Source: Rugamonas rivuli
Lineage (GTDB): Bacteria > Pseudomonadota > Gammaproteobacteria > Burkholderiales > Burkholderiaceae_D
Length of the DNA stretch: 64,000 nucleotides
Reading direction: 5' to 3'
Assembly (NCBI RefSeq): GCF_009380165.1
Contig: NZ_WHUF01000006.1
Span: 248,001-312,000, forward strand
Shown: piece after piece, positions 1-8,875 of the stretch
How the letters are laid out: each line of letters begins with the position of its first letter
How positions within the stretch are numbered: the stretch's first letter is position 1
Made by a program: the position numbers and the translations under genes
Notes under the pieces: model-generated
Seen by the model: only the letters and a program-made list of their open reading frames with translations
Database searches by the model: none
Told to the model about the DNA's origin: nothing

Positions 1-306
1 CAGGCGCTGGGACTGGAAGCGGCCGCGCTGCGCGGCCAGAACACCATCGCCCCGGCGCCGATGACGCGCGAGATGCTCAACACCGGCCTGGCCGCGCGCG
101 GCCTGACGGCGCAATCGGTGGCCGTCACCGGCGAATACGCCAAGCTCCAGCTGAACGGCGTGCCCTTCCCGGGCCTGATCGTCTGGCTGGACGCGATCCG
201 CACCGAAAGCCGCATCGCCGTGTCGGAAGCGAACATCAGCGCGCAGGATACCGCCGGCATGGTCAACGCCACGCTGACGCTGCGCCAGAATGCGAGCGGC
301 CAATGA
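1..306 (+). CDS. gspM: Type II secretion protein GspM, C-terminal part
   Basis: Only the last 101 codons lie in the window; the reading frame is open from base 1. The visible part has the pattern of the GspM periplasmic domain: an amphipathic alpha/beta stretch ending in a segment rich in alternating residues (NATLTLRQ). The assignment rests mainly on context, because gspN, gspD, gspE, gspF and gspC follow on the same strand. GspM is a bitopic inner-membrane protein that binds GspL and helps anchor the GspE ATPase. The stop lies 16 bases before the gspN start, so the two are surely cotranscribed. The residues seen are too few to exclude a diverged relative. Confidence 0.75.
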   Translation, partial: QALGLEAAALRGQNTIAPAPMTREMLNTGLAARGLTAQSVAVTGEYAKLQLNGVPFPGLIVWLDAIRTESRIAVSEANISAQDTAGMVNATLTLRQNASGQ

Positions 307-322
307 CGCAAAAAGGCTGTCC

Positions 323-1096
323 ATGAAGCGCGCCGTGCTATGGTTGCTGACCGTCGCGCTGAGCGTGGCGGCGACGCTGGCGGTGTTCTTCCCGGCGGCG
401 TGGCTGGGCTCCCTGGTGGAGCAGCGCACGGGAGGCCGTTTGACGCTGGGAGACGCGCAGGGTACGCTGTGGCGCGGTTCGGCCTTTATCGGCGGCGCGG
501 CCGGCGGCAACAGCCCGGTGACGCCATTGCTGCCGGGCCGTTTCAGCTGGAAGATTTCGCCGCTGGCGCTGGTCGGCATGGTCGACCTGCAGCTGGAGAA
601 CAGCGAAGCGCTGGCGCAGCCGCTGACCTTCAAGGGCAGCTGGTCGCAATGGCAGCTCAGTCCATCGGCGCTGCTGCTGCCGGCCGAAGGCCTGGCCGGA
701 CTGGGAGCGCCGCTGAACACCGTGGCGCCCAGCGGCACGATGCGGCTGTCGTGGACCGCGCTGGAGCTGGCGCTGGTCGACCGCCAGGCATCGATCAACG
801 GCCGCACCACGCTGGAGATGACGGACATGGCTTCGCGGCTGTCGTCGGTGCGGCCGCTGGGCAGCTACGCGCTGGCGCTGGACTGGCATGGCCAGTCGGC
901 GGCGCTGACGCTGAATTCCGCCAAGGGACCGCTGTTGTTGAGCGGGACCGGCAACCTGAATAACGGCCGCCTGCAGTTTTCCGGGCAGGCCGAGGCAGCA
1001 AAAGGATTTGAGGAGCAGCTGGCCAACCTGTTGAATTTGCTGGGCCAGCGCAAACCGAATAGTGAGCGCAACATCATCGCTTTAGAGTTCCACTAA
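323..1096 (+). CDS. gspN: Type II secretion protein GspN
   Basis: Predicted 257-residue bitopic membrane protein. The chosen start (MKRAVLWLLTV) gives a short positive N-terminus followed by a hydrophobic segment at about residues 5-27; an earlier in-frame ATG at 290 would overlap gspM and add a charged tail, so I prefer 323. The rest resembles the GspN periplasmic domain: LTLGDAQGTLWRG near residue 45 and repeated beta strands of the AsmA-like kind. GspN is an accessory type II secretion protein of uncertain role, absent from many systems. It sits between gspM and gspD, 21 bases before gspD. Confidence 0.85.
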   Translation: MKRAVLWLLTVALSVAATLAVFFPAAWLGSLVEQRTGGRLTLGDAQGTLWRGSAFIGGAAGGNSPVTPLLPGRFSWKISPLALVGMVDLQLENSEALAQPLTFKGSWSQWQLSPSALLLPAEGLAGLGAPLNTVAPSGTMRLSWTALELALVDRQASINGRTTLEMTDMASRLSSVRPLGSYALALDWHGQSAALTLNSAKGPLLLSGTGNLNNGRLQFSGQAEAAKGFEEQLANLLNLLGQRKPNSERNIIALEFH

Positions 1097-1117
1097 GTTC
1101 AGATAAAAGTTCAGACA

Positions 1118-3367
1118 ATGAAAAAACAGTCCGTGAGCAAATCCAATCTTCCCGCGCTGCGCCGCCTGAGCGCGGGCGCGATGCTGTGCTGCGCAACGAG
1201 CGTGGCGCCGGTCGTTGCGCCCCTGCTGGCCATGCTGCCGCTTGCTGCCCACGCCGCGGCCGACGACGCCGCGCTGAACTTCGTCGGCGCCGACATCGAG
1301 TCGGTGATCAAGGCGGTCGGCCACTACACCAACATCACCTTCGTCATCGACCCGCGCGTCAAAGGCACGCTGACGGTGGTGTCGGAGAAGCCCGTCACCA
1401 AATCGCAAGCCTTCGGCCTGCTCACTTCCGCGCTGCGCCTGCAGGGCTATGCGGTGGTCAGCGGCGACGGCTACGCCAAGGTGGTGCCGGAAGCGGACGC
1501 CAAGCTGCAGGCCGGACCGACCCAGGTCGGCGCCAGCCAGGCTTCGGCCAAGGGCGACCAGATCGTCAGCCAGATCTTCCACCTGAACTATGAGTCGGCG
1601 GCCAATGTGGTGACGGTGCTGCGTCCGTTGATCTCGCCGAATAACACCATCAACGCCAACCCGGGCAACAACACCGTGGTCGTCACCGACTACGCCGACA
1701 ACGTCAAGCGCCTGGCCAAGATCGTCGCCGCGCTGGACGCGCCGGCCGTCGCCGACCTCGATGTGATCCCGGTGCGCTACGCCATCGCCAGCGACCTGGC
1801 GGCCATGGTCAACAAACTGATGGACTCCGGCGCCGGCGCCGGCGACACGGGCAAGGTCAGCGTGCTGGCCGATCCGCGCACCAATTCGCTGGTGCTGCGG
1901 GCGCCGTCGGCGGCCCGCTCCAACCTGGCCAAGTCGCTGATCGCCAAGCTCGATCAGCCGACCCAGGAACTGGGCAACGTCCACGTGGTCTACCTGAAGA
2001 ACGCCGAAGCGGCCAAGCTGGCGCAGACGCTGCGCTCGGTGGTGTCCGGCGACACCTCGGCGCCCAATGCCACGGGCGTCAGCGGCGGCGGCCAGGGCGG
2101 CCAGACCCAGGGCCAGGGGCAGGGCGGACAAAGCAGCAATACCGGCGGCTTCGGCGGCAACAGCAGCGGCGCCGGCAGCAGCAGCGGCCCGACCAACCCG
2201 CTGCTGACCGGCACCGGCCAGACGCCGGGCGGCGGCGGCGGCACGGCCGGCTACATCCAGGCCGATTCCACCACCAACACCCTGATCATCACCGCGCCGG
2301 AATCGGTGTACCGCAACCTGCGCGCCGTGATCGACATGCTGGACGTGCGCCGCGCGCAGGTCTACATCGAATCGCTGATCGTCGAAGTCTCGTCCGACAA
2401 GGCGTCCGAATTCGGCGTGCAGTGGGTCGGCGCGACAGGCAACGAGAACAGCACCTACCGCGTCGGCGGCCTGCAGTCGTATTCGAGCGGCGGCAACAAC
2501 ATCGGCACGCTGGCCACCCAGCTGCTCAACAAGGGCACCGCGAGCACCACCGGGCCGTCGCTGCCGGGCGCAGGCCTGACCATCGGCGTGTTCAAGCAGG
2601 TCGCCGGCGGCCTGGGACTGGGCGCGCTGGCGCGCTCGCTGGAATCGGACGGCAACGCCAACGTGCTGTCGACGCCGAACATGATCACGCTCGATAACGA
2701 GCTGGCCACCATCTCGGTCGGCCAGAACGTACCGGTGCTGACCGGCCAGTTCACCACCACCTCCGGCACCAACAACAATCCGTTCCAGACCATCGACCGC
2801 AAGGAAGTGGGCCTGACGCTGAAAGTGCGTCCGCAGATTTCCGAAGGCGGCACGGTCAAGCTGGCGATCTATCACGAGACCTCCAGCGTCGACAAGACCA
2901 CGCTGACGGCGGCCGCCGGCATCACCATCAACAAGCGCGTGATCGAGAATAACGTCATCGCCGACGACGGCCAGATCATCGTGCTGGGCGGCCTGATCGA
3001 AGACACCGAAGGCGACGGCGTGAACAAGGTGCGCGGCCTGGGCGACATTCCAGTGCTGGGCAATCTGTTCAAGTACCAGACCCGCAGCCGCAAGAAGACC
3101 AACCTGATGGTGTTCCTGCGCCCCGTTGTGATCCGCAACAAGGAGCAGAGCACTTCGCTGGCGAGCGACCGCTACGACTACATGCGCGCGCAGCAGGACG
3201 CGATCCAGCCGCCGGAGAGCATCCTGGTCAAGGACTATGGCCAGCCGACGCTGCCGGTGCTGAAGGATGGCGCACCGGTGGGCGGCGTGACGTTGGCGCG
3301 TCCGCTGCCTCCTGCGCCGATACCTGTGCGCGAGCCGGGCGCCGCCGAACCAGCCAAGCAGCAGTGA
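1118..3367 (+). CDS. gspD: Type II secretion outer-membrane secretin GspD
   Basis: Predicted 749-residue secretin, the multimeric outer-membrane channel of type II secretion. A long signal peptide (about residues 1-46, ending AAHA) is followed by an N0 domain (LNFVGADIESVIK), repeated N1-N3 ring domains, a very Gly/Ser/Gln-rich linker at about residues 325-375 and the secretin core. The core shows the signature VGQNVPVLTGQ near residue 535 and the conserved VPVLGNLFKYQTR segment near 640. The last 50 residues are proline-rich. The stop is one base before the gspE start. The length is typical of the family. No pilotin gene is visible. Confidence 0.95.
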   Translation: MKKQSVSKSNLPALRRLSAGAMLCCATSVAPVVAPLLAMLPLAAHAAADDAALNFVGADIESVIKAVGHYTNITFVIDPRVKGTLTVVSEKPVTKSQAFGLLTSALRLQGYAVVSGDGYAKVVPEADAKLQAGPTQVGASQASAKGDQIVSQIFHLNYESAANVVTVLRPLISPNNTINANPGNNTVVVTDYADNVKRLAKIVAALDAPAVADLDVIPVRYAIASDLAAMVNKLMDSGAGAGDTGKVSVLADPRTNSLVLRAPSAARSNLAKSLIAKLDQPTQELGNVHVVYLKNAEAAKLAQTLRSVVSGDTSAPNATGVSGGGQGGQTQGQGQGGQSSNTGGFGGNSSGAGSSSGPTNPLLTGTGQTPGGGGGTAGYIQADSTTNTLIITAPESVYRNLRAVIDMLDVRRAQVYIESLIVEVSSDKASEFGVQWVGATGNENSTYRVGGLQSYSSGGNNIGTLATQLLNKGTASTTGPSLPGAGLTIGVFKQVAGGLGLGALARSLESDGNANVLSTPNMITLDNELATISVGQNVPVLTGQFTTTSGTNNNPFQTIDRKEVGLTLKVRPQISEGGTVKLAIYHETSSVDKTTLTAAAGITINKRVIENNVIADDGQIIVLGGLIEDTEGDGVNKVRGLGDIPVLGNLFKYQTRSRKKTNLMVFLRPVVIRNKEQSTSLASDRYDYMRAQQDAIQPPESILVKDYGQPTLPVLKDGAPVGGVTLARPLPPAPIPVREPGAAEPAKQQ

Positions 3368-3368
3368 T

Positions 3369-4790
3369 ATGAGCAATCTCCTCCCTTACGCCTTCGCCCG
3401 CGACTTCGTGGTGCTGGCGCAGCAGAGCGACGAAGCCGAACACACGGTGGACGTGCTGGTCTGCGGCGCCACCGCGCCGGCCGCCATCGCCGAAGTGTCG
3501 CGCCGTTTCGGCCGCGTCCAGCTGAAAAGCATGCCGCGCGCCGACCTGGAAACCGCCATCGCCGCGGCCTACGCCAGCTCGGGCGGCAACGCCTCGATGG
3601 TGGCCGAGGAATTCGACGCCGACCTCGATCTGACCAAGCTGCTGCAGGATGTGCCGGCCATTGAAGACCTGCTGGAATCGTCCGACGACGCGCCGGTGAT
3701 CCGCATGATCAACGCGCTGCTGACGCAGGCGCTGCGCGACAGCGCATCGGACATCCACATCGAGCCGTTCGAACAGACCTCGGTGGTGCGCTTCCGCGTC
3801 GACGGTTCGCTGCGCGACATCGTCCGTCCGCGCAAGGCCATCCATGGTTCGCTGATTTCGCGTATCAAGATCATGGCGCAGCTGGACATCGCCGAGAAGC
3901 GCCTGCCGCAGGACGGCCGCATCACGCTGCGCATCGGCGGCAAGCCGGTCGACGTGCGCGTCTCGACGCTGCCGACCGGCCACGGCGAACGCGCGGTGCT
4001 GCGTCTGCTGGACAAGGAAGCGGGCCGGCTGGACCTGAACCATCTGGGCATGAGCGAGGCGATGCTGCCGCAGTTCGATGCGCTGATCAACCAGCCGCAC
4101 GGCATCGTGCTGGTGACGGGGCCGACCGGCTCCGGCAAGACCACCACGCTGTACGCGGCGCTGTCGCTGCTGAACGCGGCCACCACCAACATCATGACGG
4201 TGGAAGACCCGATCGAGTACGACTTGAACGGCGTCGGCCAGACCCAGGTCAACCCGCGCATCGACATGACCTTCGCCAAGGCGCTGCGCGCCATCCTGCG
4301 CCAGGATCCGGACGTGATCATGATCGGCGAGATCCGCGACCTGGAAACCGCGCAGATCGCGGTGCAGGCTTCGCTGACCGGCCACCTGGTGCTGGCGACC
4401 TTGCACACCAACGACGCGGCAGCGGCGGTCACGCGACTGCTGGACATGGGCATCGAACCGTTCCTGCTGTCGTCGTCGCTGCTGGGCGTGCTGGCGCAGC
4501 GGCTGGTGCGCAAACTGTGCGGCAGCTGCAAGAGCTACGACGGCCAGCAGTGGCACGCGGTCGGCTGCGAGCACTGCGGCCATACCGGCTACCAGGGCCG
4601 GGTCGGCGTCTACGAATTCCTGCAGACCACGGAGCAGATCCGCGCGCAGATCCACAACCGCGCTTCCGAGGCCGAGGTCAAGACGGCGGCGGTGGCGGGC
4701 GGCATGCAGACCATGCGCGAAGACGGCGAGCGCTGGCTGGCCGCCGGCATCACCACGCAGGCCGAACTGCTGCGTGTGACCAAAGACTAG
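3369..4790 (+). CDS. gspE: Type II secretion ATPase GspE
   Basis: 473-residue cytoplasmic ATPase that powers pseudopilus assembly. It shows Walker A GPTGSGKTTT near residue 250, an Asp box (ASDIHIEP), Walker B DVIMIGEIRD and a His box (LATLHTNDAAAAV). A C-terminal zinc-binding region has two CxxC pairs (CGSC and CEHC) about 17 residues apart; these place it with GspE/PilB-type assembly ATPases rather than retraction ATPases. The start follows the gspD stop by one base, so translation is probably coupled. The gspF gene starts 10 bases after its stop. Confidence 0.95.
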   Translation: MSNLLPYAFARDFVVLAQQSDEAEHTVDVLVCGATAPAAIAEVSRRFGRVQLKSMPRADLETAIAAAYASSGGNASMVAEEFDADLDLTKLLQDVPAIEDLLESSDDAPVIRMINALLTQALRDSASDIHIEPFEQTSVVRFRVDGSLRDIVRPRKAIHGSLISRIKIMAQLDIAEKRLPQDGRITLRIGGKPVDVRVSTLPTGHGERAVLRLLDKEAGRLDLNHLGMSEAMLPQFDALINQPHGIVLVTGPTGSGKTTTLYAALSLLNAATTNIMTVEDPIEYDLNGVGQTQVNPRIDMTFAKALRAILRQDPDVIMIGEIRDLETAQIAVQASLTGHLVLATLHTNDAAAAVTRLLDMGIEPFLLSSSLLGVLAQRLVRKLCGSCKSYDGQQWHAVGCEHCGHTGYQGRVGVYEFLQTTEQIRAQIHNRASEAEVKTAAVAGGMQTMREDGERWLAAGITTQAELLRVTKD

Positions 4791-4800
4791 GCGACCGACG

Positions 4801-6021
4801 ATGCCCGCATTCCGTTATGAAGCCGTCGACGCCGGCGGCGCCACCAAGAAGGGCGTGCTCAATGCCGACAGCGCGCGTTCGGCCCGCTCCGAGCTGCGCA
4901 CGCAAGGCCTGGTGCCGCTCAAGGTGGACGCCATCGCCGCGCAGGTCGACGCCGCCGGCGTGGCCAAGAGCCGCGGTTTCGGCGAGCGCCTGTCGGCCAC
5001 CGAGCTGGCGCTGTTCACGCGCCAGCTGGCCAGCCTGCTGGAAGCGGGGCTGCCGCTGGAGCAGGCCTTCACCGCCTTGCTGGAGCAGGCCGAGCGACCG
5101 TATATGCGCGACCTGATCGCCTCGATCCGCTCCGAAGTGATAGGCGGCGCCGCGCTGTCCGACGTGCTGGGACGGCATCCACGCGACTTCGCCGAGATCT
5201 ACCGCGCGCTGGTGGCTTCCGGTGAGCAGATCGGCCAGCTGTCGCGCGTGCTGTCGCGCCTTGCCGACTACATCGAGCGCCGCAACGCCTTGATCCAGAA
5301 GGTGCGGCTGGCCTTCACCTATCCGGCCATCGTGACGGTGGTGGCGTTTTCGATCGTGATCTTCCTGCTGACCTACGTGGTGCCGCAGATCGTCTCGGTG
5401 TTCGCCAACACCAAGCAGAAGCTGCCCATCCTGACCATCGTCATGCTGGCGGTGTCGGACTTCGTGCGCAACTACGGCATCGTGGTGGCGATCCTGCTGG
5501 TGGGCGCGTGGTTCATGTGGCGCAGGGCGCTGCAGAATCCGGCGCTGAAGCGGCGCTGGCATACCTGGCTGCTGACCGCGCCGCTGTACGGAAAATTCGA
5601 GCGCAGCCTGAACACGGCGCGTTTCGCCAGCACGCTGGCGATCACCACCGGTTCCGGCGTGCCGATCTTGCGGGCGCTGGAGACCAGCCGCGATACGCTG
5701 TCCAACGTCGCCATGCGCGAGCTGGTGGGCGAGGCCAGCGACGCCGTGCGCGAGGGCGTCAGCCTGGCGCGCTCGCTGTCGGCGCAAAAGCATTTCCCGC
5801 CCATGCTGATCCACATGATCCGCGCCGGCGAGATCACCGGCGAGCTGCCGGCCATGCTGGACCGCGCCGCCGCCGCGCAGGAAGCCGACCTGGAACGCCG
5901 CACGCTGACCATCGCCGGCCTGCTGGAGCCCGCGCTGATCCTGGCGATGGGCGTGGTGGTGCTGCTGATCGTGCTGGCGGTGCTGATGCCTATCATCGAA
6001 ATTAATCAGCTGGTACGCTGA
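4801..6021 (+). CDS. gspF: Type II secretion inner-membrane platform protein GspF
   Basis: 406 residues, the usual length for GspF, the polytopic platform protein that contacts GspE, GspL and GspM. The N-terminus MPAFRYEAVDAGG is family-typical, and two repeated cytoplasmic domains (around residues 60-175 and 270-375) each contain the FTRQLASLLEAGLPL-like signature. Membrane segments lie at about residues 170-195, 220-240 and 375-400. It is followed after 19 bases by gspC with a good ribosome binding site (AGAGGAAG). Confidence 0.95.
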   Translation: MPAFRYEAVDAGGATKKGVLNADSARSARSELRTQGLVPLKVDAIAAQVDAAGVAKSRGFGERLSATELALFTRQLASLLEAGLPLEQAFTALLEQAERPYMRDLIASIRSEVIGGAALSDVLGRHPRDFAEIYRALVASGEQIGQLSRVLSRLADYIERRNALIQKVRLAFTYPAIVTVVAFSIVIFLLTYVVPQIVSVFANTKQKLPILTIVMLAVSDFVRNYGIVVAILLVGAWFMWRRALQNPALKRRWHTWLLTAPLYGKFERSLNTARFASTLAITTGSGVPILRALETSRDTLSNVAMRELVGEASDAVREGVSLARSLSAQKHFPPMLIHMIRAGEITGELPAMLDRAAAAQEADLERRTLTIAGLLEPALILAMGVVVLLIVLAVLMPIIEINQLVR

Positions 6022-6040
6022 CAGAGGAAGCAAGAGAATC

Positions 6041-6610
6041 ATGAAGCGTTTGCCATTAGTCGTTACCGTTCTTGCCGTGGTGCTGTTGTCGGCGTCGCTG
6101 GCTTATTGGGGACTGCAGTTGTTCAAGCCGCAGCAGCGTGCCATCGCCGCGCCGCCGCAGCAGGCCCCCATGGCCCTGAACATCGAGGCCGCCAAGGGCC
6201 TGTTCGGCGGCCAGATCACCGTCGCCGCCGTCAGCAACTACCAGCTCAGGGGCGTGATCGCCGCGCGCGGCGAAGACAGCGCCGCCATCATCGTGGTCGA
6301 CGGCCAGCCGCCGCTGGCGCTGGGCGTGGGCCGCGAGGTGGTGCCTGGCGTGACCGTCAAGGAGGTACATGACAAGTATGTGGTGCTGTCCGAGGGCGGT
6401 GCGCTCAAGCGCGTGGAGCTGGCCACCGATGCAGGCGCCGGCGCGGCCGGCGGCCAGCCGCCGTCGCTGCTGCCCGGCCCGGGCCAGCAACCCTTGCCGC
6501 CGATCGCACCGCCGACACCGCAGGCGCCGCCGCCGCAACAGCCGCCGCAGCGCTCCAGCGTGTCGCCCACCACCATTGCTCCCGTTCCCGGTTCCGACCG
6601 CACACAATAG
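6041..6610 (+). CDS. gspC: Type II secretion GspC-like protein
   Basis: 189-residue bitopic protein with a short cytoplasmic start (MKRLP), one membrane helix at about residues 5-23 and a homology-region domain (residues about 45-130, with LFGGQITVAA, YQLRGVIAARG and VVVDGQPPLALGVG). A very proline/glutamine-rich tail follows. Classical GspC proteins are about 270-300 residues with a C-terminal PDZ or coiled-coil domain; this one lacks it, as is usual for the form some annotations call type II protein N. It should link the inner-membrane platform to the secretin. It is the last gsp gene seen; the next gene begins 9 bases downstream. Confidence 0.85.
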   Translation: MKRLPLVVTVLAVVLLSASLAYWGLQLFKPQQRAIAAPPQQAPMALNIEAAKGLFGGQITVAAVSNYQLRGVIAARGEDSAAIIVVDGQPPLALGVGREVVPGVTVKEVHDKYVVLSEGGALKRVELATDAGAGAAGGQPPSLLPGPGQQPLPPIAPPTPQAPPPQQPPQRSSVSPTTIAPVPGSDRTQ

Positions 6611-6619
6611 GACATCTCC

Positions 6620-8875
6620 ATGGTCATTCCCCGTACCCTGGCCGCAGCTTTTTGCTGCGGTTTTTTGTTGGCGGCCGCAATCGGCCTGCCTGCCGCCGCT
6701 GCGCAAACCCCGGCGTCCACCGCCACCTCGGTCGCGCCTGACGCCGCGCTCAAGCCGCGGCCCAAGGTCGCGCTGGTGCTGTCCGGCGGCGGTGCGCGCG
6801 GCTTCGCCCACATCGGCGTGCTGCGCGCGCTGCAGGAGCTGCGCGTGCCGGTCGACTTCGTGGTCGGCACCAGCATGGGCAGCGTGGTCGGCGGCGCCTA
6901 TGCGGCCGGCAGTTCGGTCGAACAGCTGGAGCAGCTGGTGCGCCGCACCGACTGGAACGCCGTGGTGGCGGACCGTCCGCCGCGCGATGAGCTGGTGTAT
7001 CGCCGCCGCGAGGAGGATTTGCTGCTGCCGTCGCGCATCGAGTTCGGCGCCAAGCTGGATGGCATCTCGCTGCCGCCGGCCGCCGCCGGCAACGAGGCGC
7101 TGGAGCTGGCGCTGACCCGCGTGCTGCCGCACGGCGCGCGCGACAAGCCGGTCAATCTGCTGCAACTGCCGTTCCGCTCGGTGGCCTCGGACCTGGTGAC
7201 GGGCGAGCTGGTGGAGCTGAACGATACCCCGCTGTTCCTGGCGATGCGCGCCTCGCTGGCGGTGCCGGGCGTGTTCGCGCCGGTGCGGGTCAACCAGCGC
7301 TTGCTGGTGGACGGCGGCCTGGTGCGCAACCTGCCGGTCGACGTGGCGCGCGAAATGGGCGCCGACGTCATCATCGCCGTCAACGTCGGCACGCCGCTGG
7401 CGCAGGAGAAGGAGTTGATCAGCGCGGTCAGCGTGGCGCAGCAGATGCTGCAGATCCTGACCGAACAGAACGTGCAGCGCTCGCTCAAGGAGCTGCGCCC
7501 CAGCGATGTGCTGATCGCGCCCGACCTGGGCGGCATCGGCTTCCTCGACTTCGCCCGCCACGACCACGCGATGAAGGCCGGCGAGGCGGCGGTGCGCACG
7601 ATGAGCGCGCAGCTGGTCAAGCTGGCGCTGCCGGAGGCGCAGTATGCGGCGTATGAAGTCAAGCGCCTGTCGGCGCCGGTGGGCATAGACCAGCCGGTGC
7701 GGCTGGCCAAGCTGGAGGTGGCGCCGAGCGGCCGCATCAATCCGAAGGAGCTGGAAGTGCAGTCCGGCCTGCAGGTCGGGCAGCTGGTCACCAACGAGCA
7801 GGCGCAGGCGGCGGGCAACCAGCTGTTCGGCCGCGGCGACCTGGCGCGGGTGGAAACCGAAGTCCATGACGACAAGGATGGCCGCAGCGTACTCATCAAG
7901 CCGACCGAGGCCGACTGGGCGCGCAGCCGCCTGCGCGTGGGCCTGGAGCTGACCAGCGATTTCACCGAGAACAACGCCTTCGAGCTGAAGGTGATGCATG
8001 TGCTGTCGTCGCTGAACGACTGGGGCGCCGAGCTGCGCACCGTCGGCCGCGTCGGCACCGAGCGCGCGGTGGGCGTGCAGTTCTGGCAGCCGCTGGGCGC
8101 GGGCTCGCAATGGTATGTGGCGCCGTCGCTGCAATACAATTCGGCGGCCATCGATATCTTCAACCAGACCGGCTTCCGCCAGGCGCGCTATGCCTACAAC
8201 AGCCAGAGCGGCAGCGTGGCGCTGGGGCGCCAGCTGGGCCATTGGGGCGATATACGCTACGGCGTGTCGCGCGAGAAGCAGGTGTTCCACCAGAGCATAC
8301 CGGAAGACCGCACCGAGCTCAGCGAGATACAGACCATCCAGCAGCTGAGCTTCAACATCGACAGCCTGGACACGGTGGCCTTTCCGACGCGCGGCACGCT
8401 GTTCTCGCTGGACTGGCAGCGCCTGATGCACAGCGGCTCCAGCGGCGCCGTGCCGACGCGCCAGAGCGTGCAGGGCTTGCAAGCCTTCCATGTGGACCGC
8501 TGGGCCGGCCATGTGTATGCGGAATGGTCGCGCAGCCAGGGCGGCGGGTCGGCGAACAACCTGGGCGGCTTCCTGCGCCTGTCCGGCTCGACGCCGCAGT
8601 CCATCGTCGGCGACCGTACGCTGCTGGGACGGGTGGTGATGGCGCGCAGCATAGGCGCGATGCCGGCCGCGCTGGGCGGCGATGTGCGGCTGGGCTTTTC
8701 GCTGGAGGCGGGCGGCGCGTACAGCCCGAGCAGTCCATTGCGCTGGGGTTCGCTGCACCAGGCGGCCAGCGGCTTCTTCGCGGTCGATACGCGCTTCGGC
8801 CCGCTGTACCTGGGCGCCGGCACCACCAAGGGCGGCAACAGCAGCGCCTATCTGTTCCTCGGTCCTATCTGGTAG
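6620..8875 (+). CDS. Patatin-like phospholipase, PlpD-type (type Vd) autotransporter
   Basis: 751 residues. A signal peptide (residues 1-28) is followed by a patatin lipase domain: oxyanion-hole motif GGGARG at 56-61, nucleophile elbow GTSMG at 83-87 with Ser85, and the catalytic Asp in VDGGLVRN. After a POTRA-like region (about 345-425) comes a BamA/Omp85-like beta barrel to the C-terminus (FLGPIW, aromatic end). This layout and length match PlpD-family autotransporters, which display a phospholipase A through their own barrel. It starts 9 bases after gspC with AGGA 7 bases upstream of the ATG. An intrinsic terminator overlaps its signal-peptide codons. Its last 11 bases overlap the convergent regulator gene. 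Confidence 0.9.
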   Translation: MVIPRTLAAAFCCGFLLAAAIGLPAAAAQTPASTATSVAPDAALKPRPKVALVLSGGGARGFAHIGVLRALQELRVPVDFVVGTSMGSVVGGAYAAGSSVEQLEQLVRRTDWNAVVADRPPRDELVYRRREEDLLLPSRIEFGAKLDGISLPPAAAGNEALELALTRVLPHGARDKPVNLLQLPFRSVASDLVTGELVELNDTPLFLAMRASLAVPGVFAPVRVNQRLLVDGGLVRNLPVDVAREMGADVIIAVNVGTPLAQEKELISAVSVAQQMLQILTEQNVQRSLKELRPSDVLIAPDLGGIGFLDFARHDHAMKAGEAAVRTMSAQLVKLALPEAQYAAYEVKRLSAPVGIDQPVRLAKLEVAPSGRINPKELEVQSGLQVGQLVTNEQAQAAGNQLFGRGDLARVETEVHDDKDGRSVLIKPTEADWARSRLRVGLELTSDFTENNAFELKVMHVLSSLNDWGAELRTVGRVGTERAVGVQFWQPLGAGSQWYVAPSLQYNSAAIDIFNQTGFRQARYAYNSQSGSVALGRQLGHWGDIRYGVSREKQVFHQSIPEDRTELSEIQTIQQLSFNIDSLDTVAFPTRGTLFSLDWQRLMHSGSSGAVPTRQSVQGLQAFHVDRWAGHVYAEWSRSQGGGSANNLGGFLRLSGSTPQSIVGDRTLLGRVVMARSIGAMPAALGGDVRLGFSLEAGGAYSPSSPLRWGSLHQAASGFFAVDTRFGPLYLGAGTTKGGNSSAYLFLGPIW
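6642..6666 (+). terminator. Intrinsic terminator inside the start of the patatin gene
   Basis: A perfect 7-bp stem CCGCAGC (6642-6648) and GCTGCGG (6654-6660), with a five-T loop, is followed at once by six T (6661-6666). It is on the plus strand, 32 bases after the gspC stop, but lies within codons 8-16 of the next gene. It could end the gsp transcript or act as an attenuator released by translating ribosomes. Confidence 0.7.

Noticed and set aside
1082..3376. Open minus-strand frame of about 760 codons opposite gspD
   Set aside because: The translation is Arg/Ala/His/Gly-rich with no domain, and it mirrors the codon bias of the secretin gene. Similar long antisense frames (e.g. opposite the patatin gene and 42014-45439) are the same artefact of high GC.
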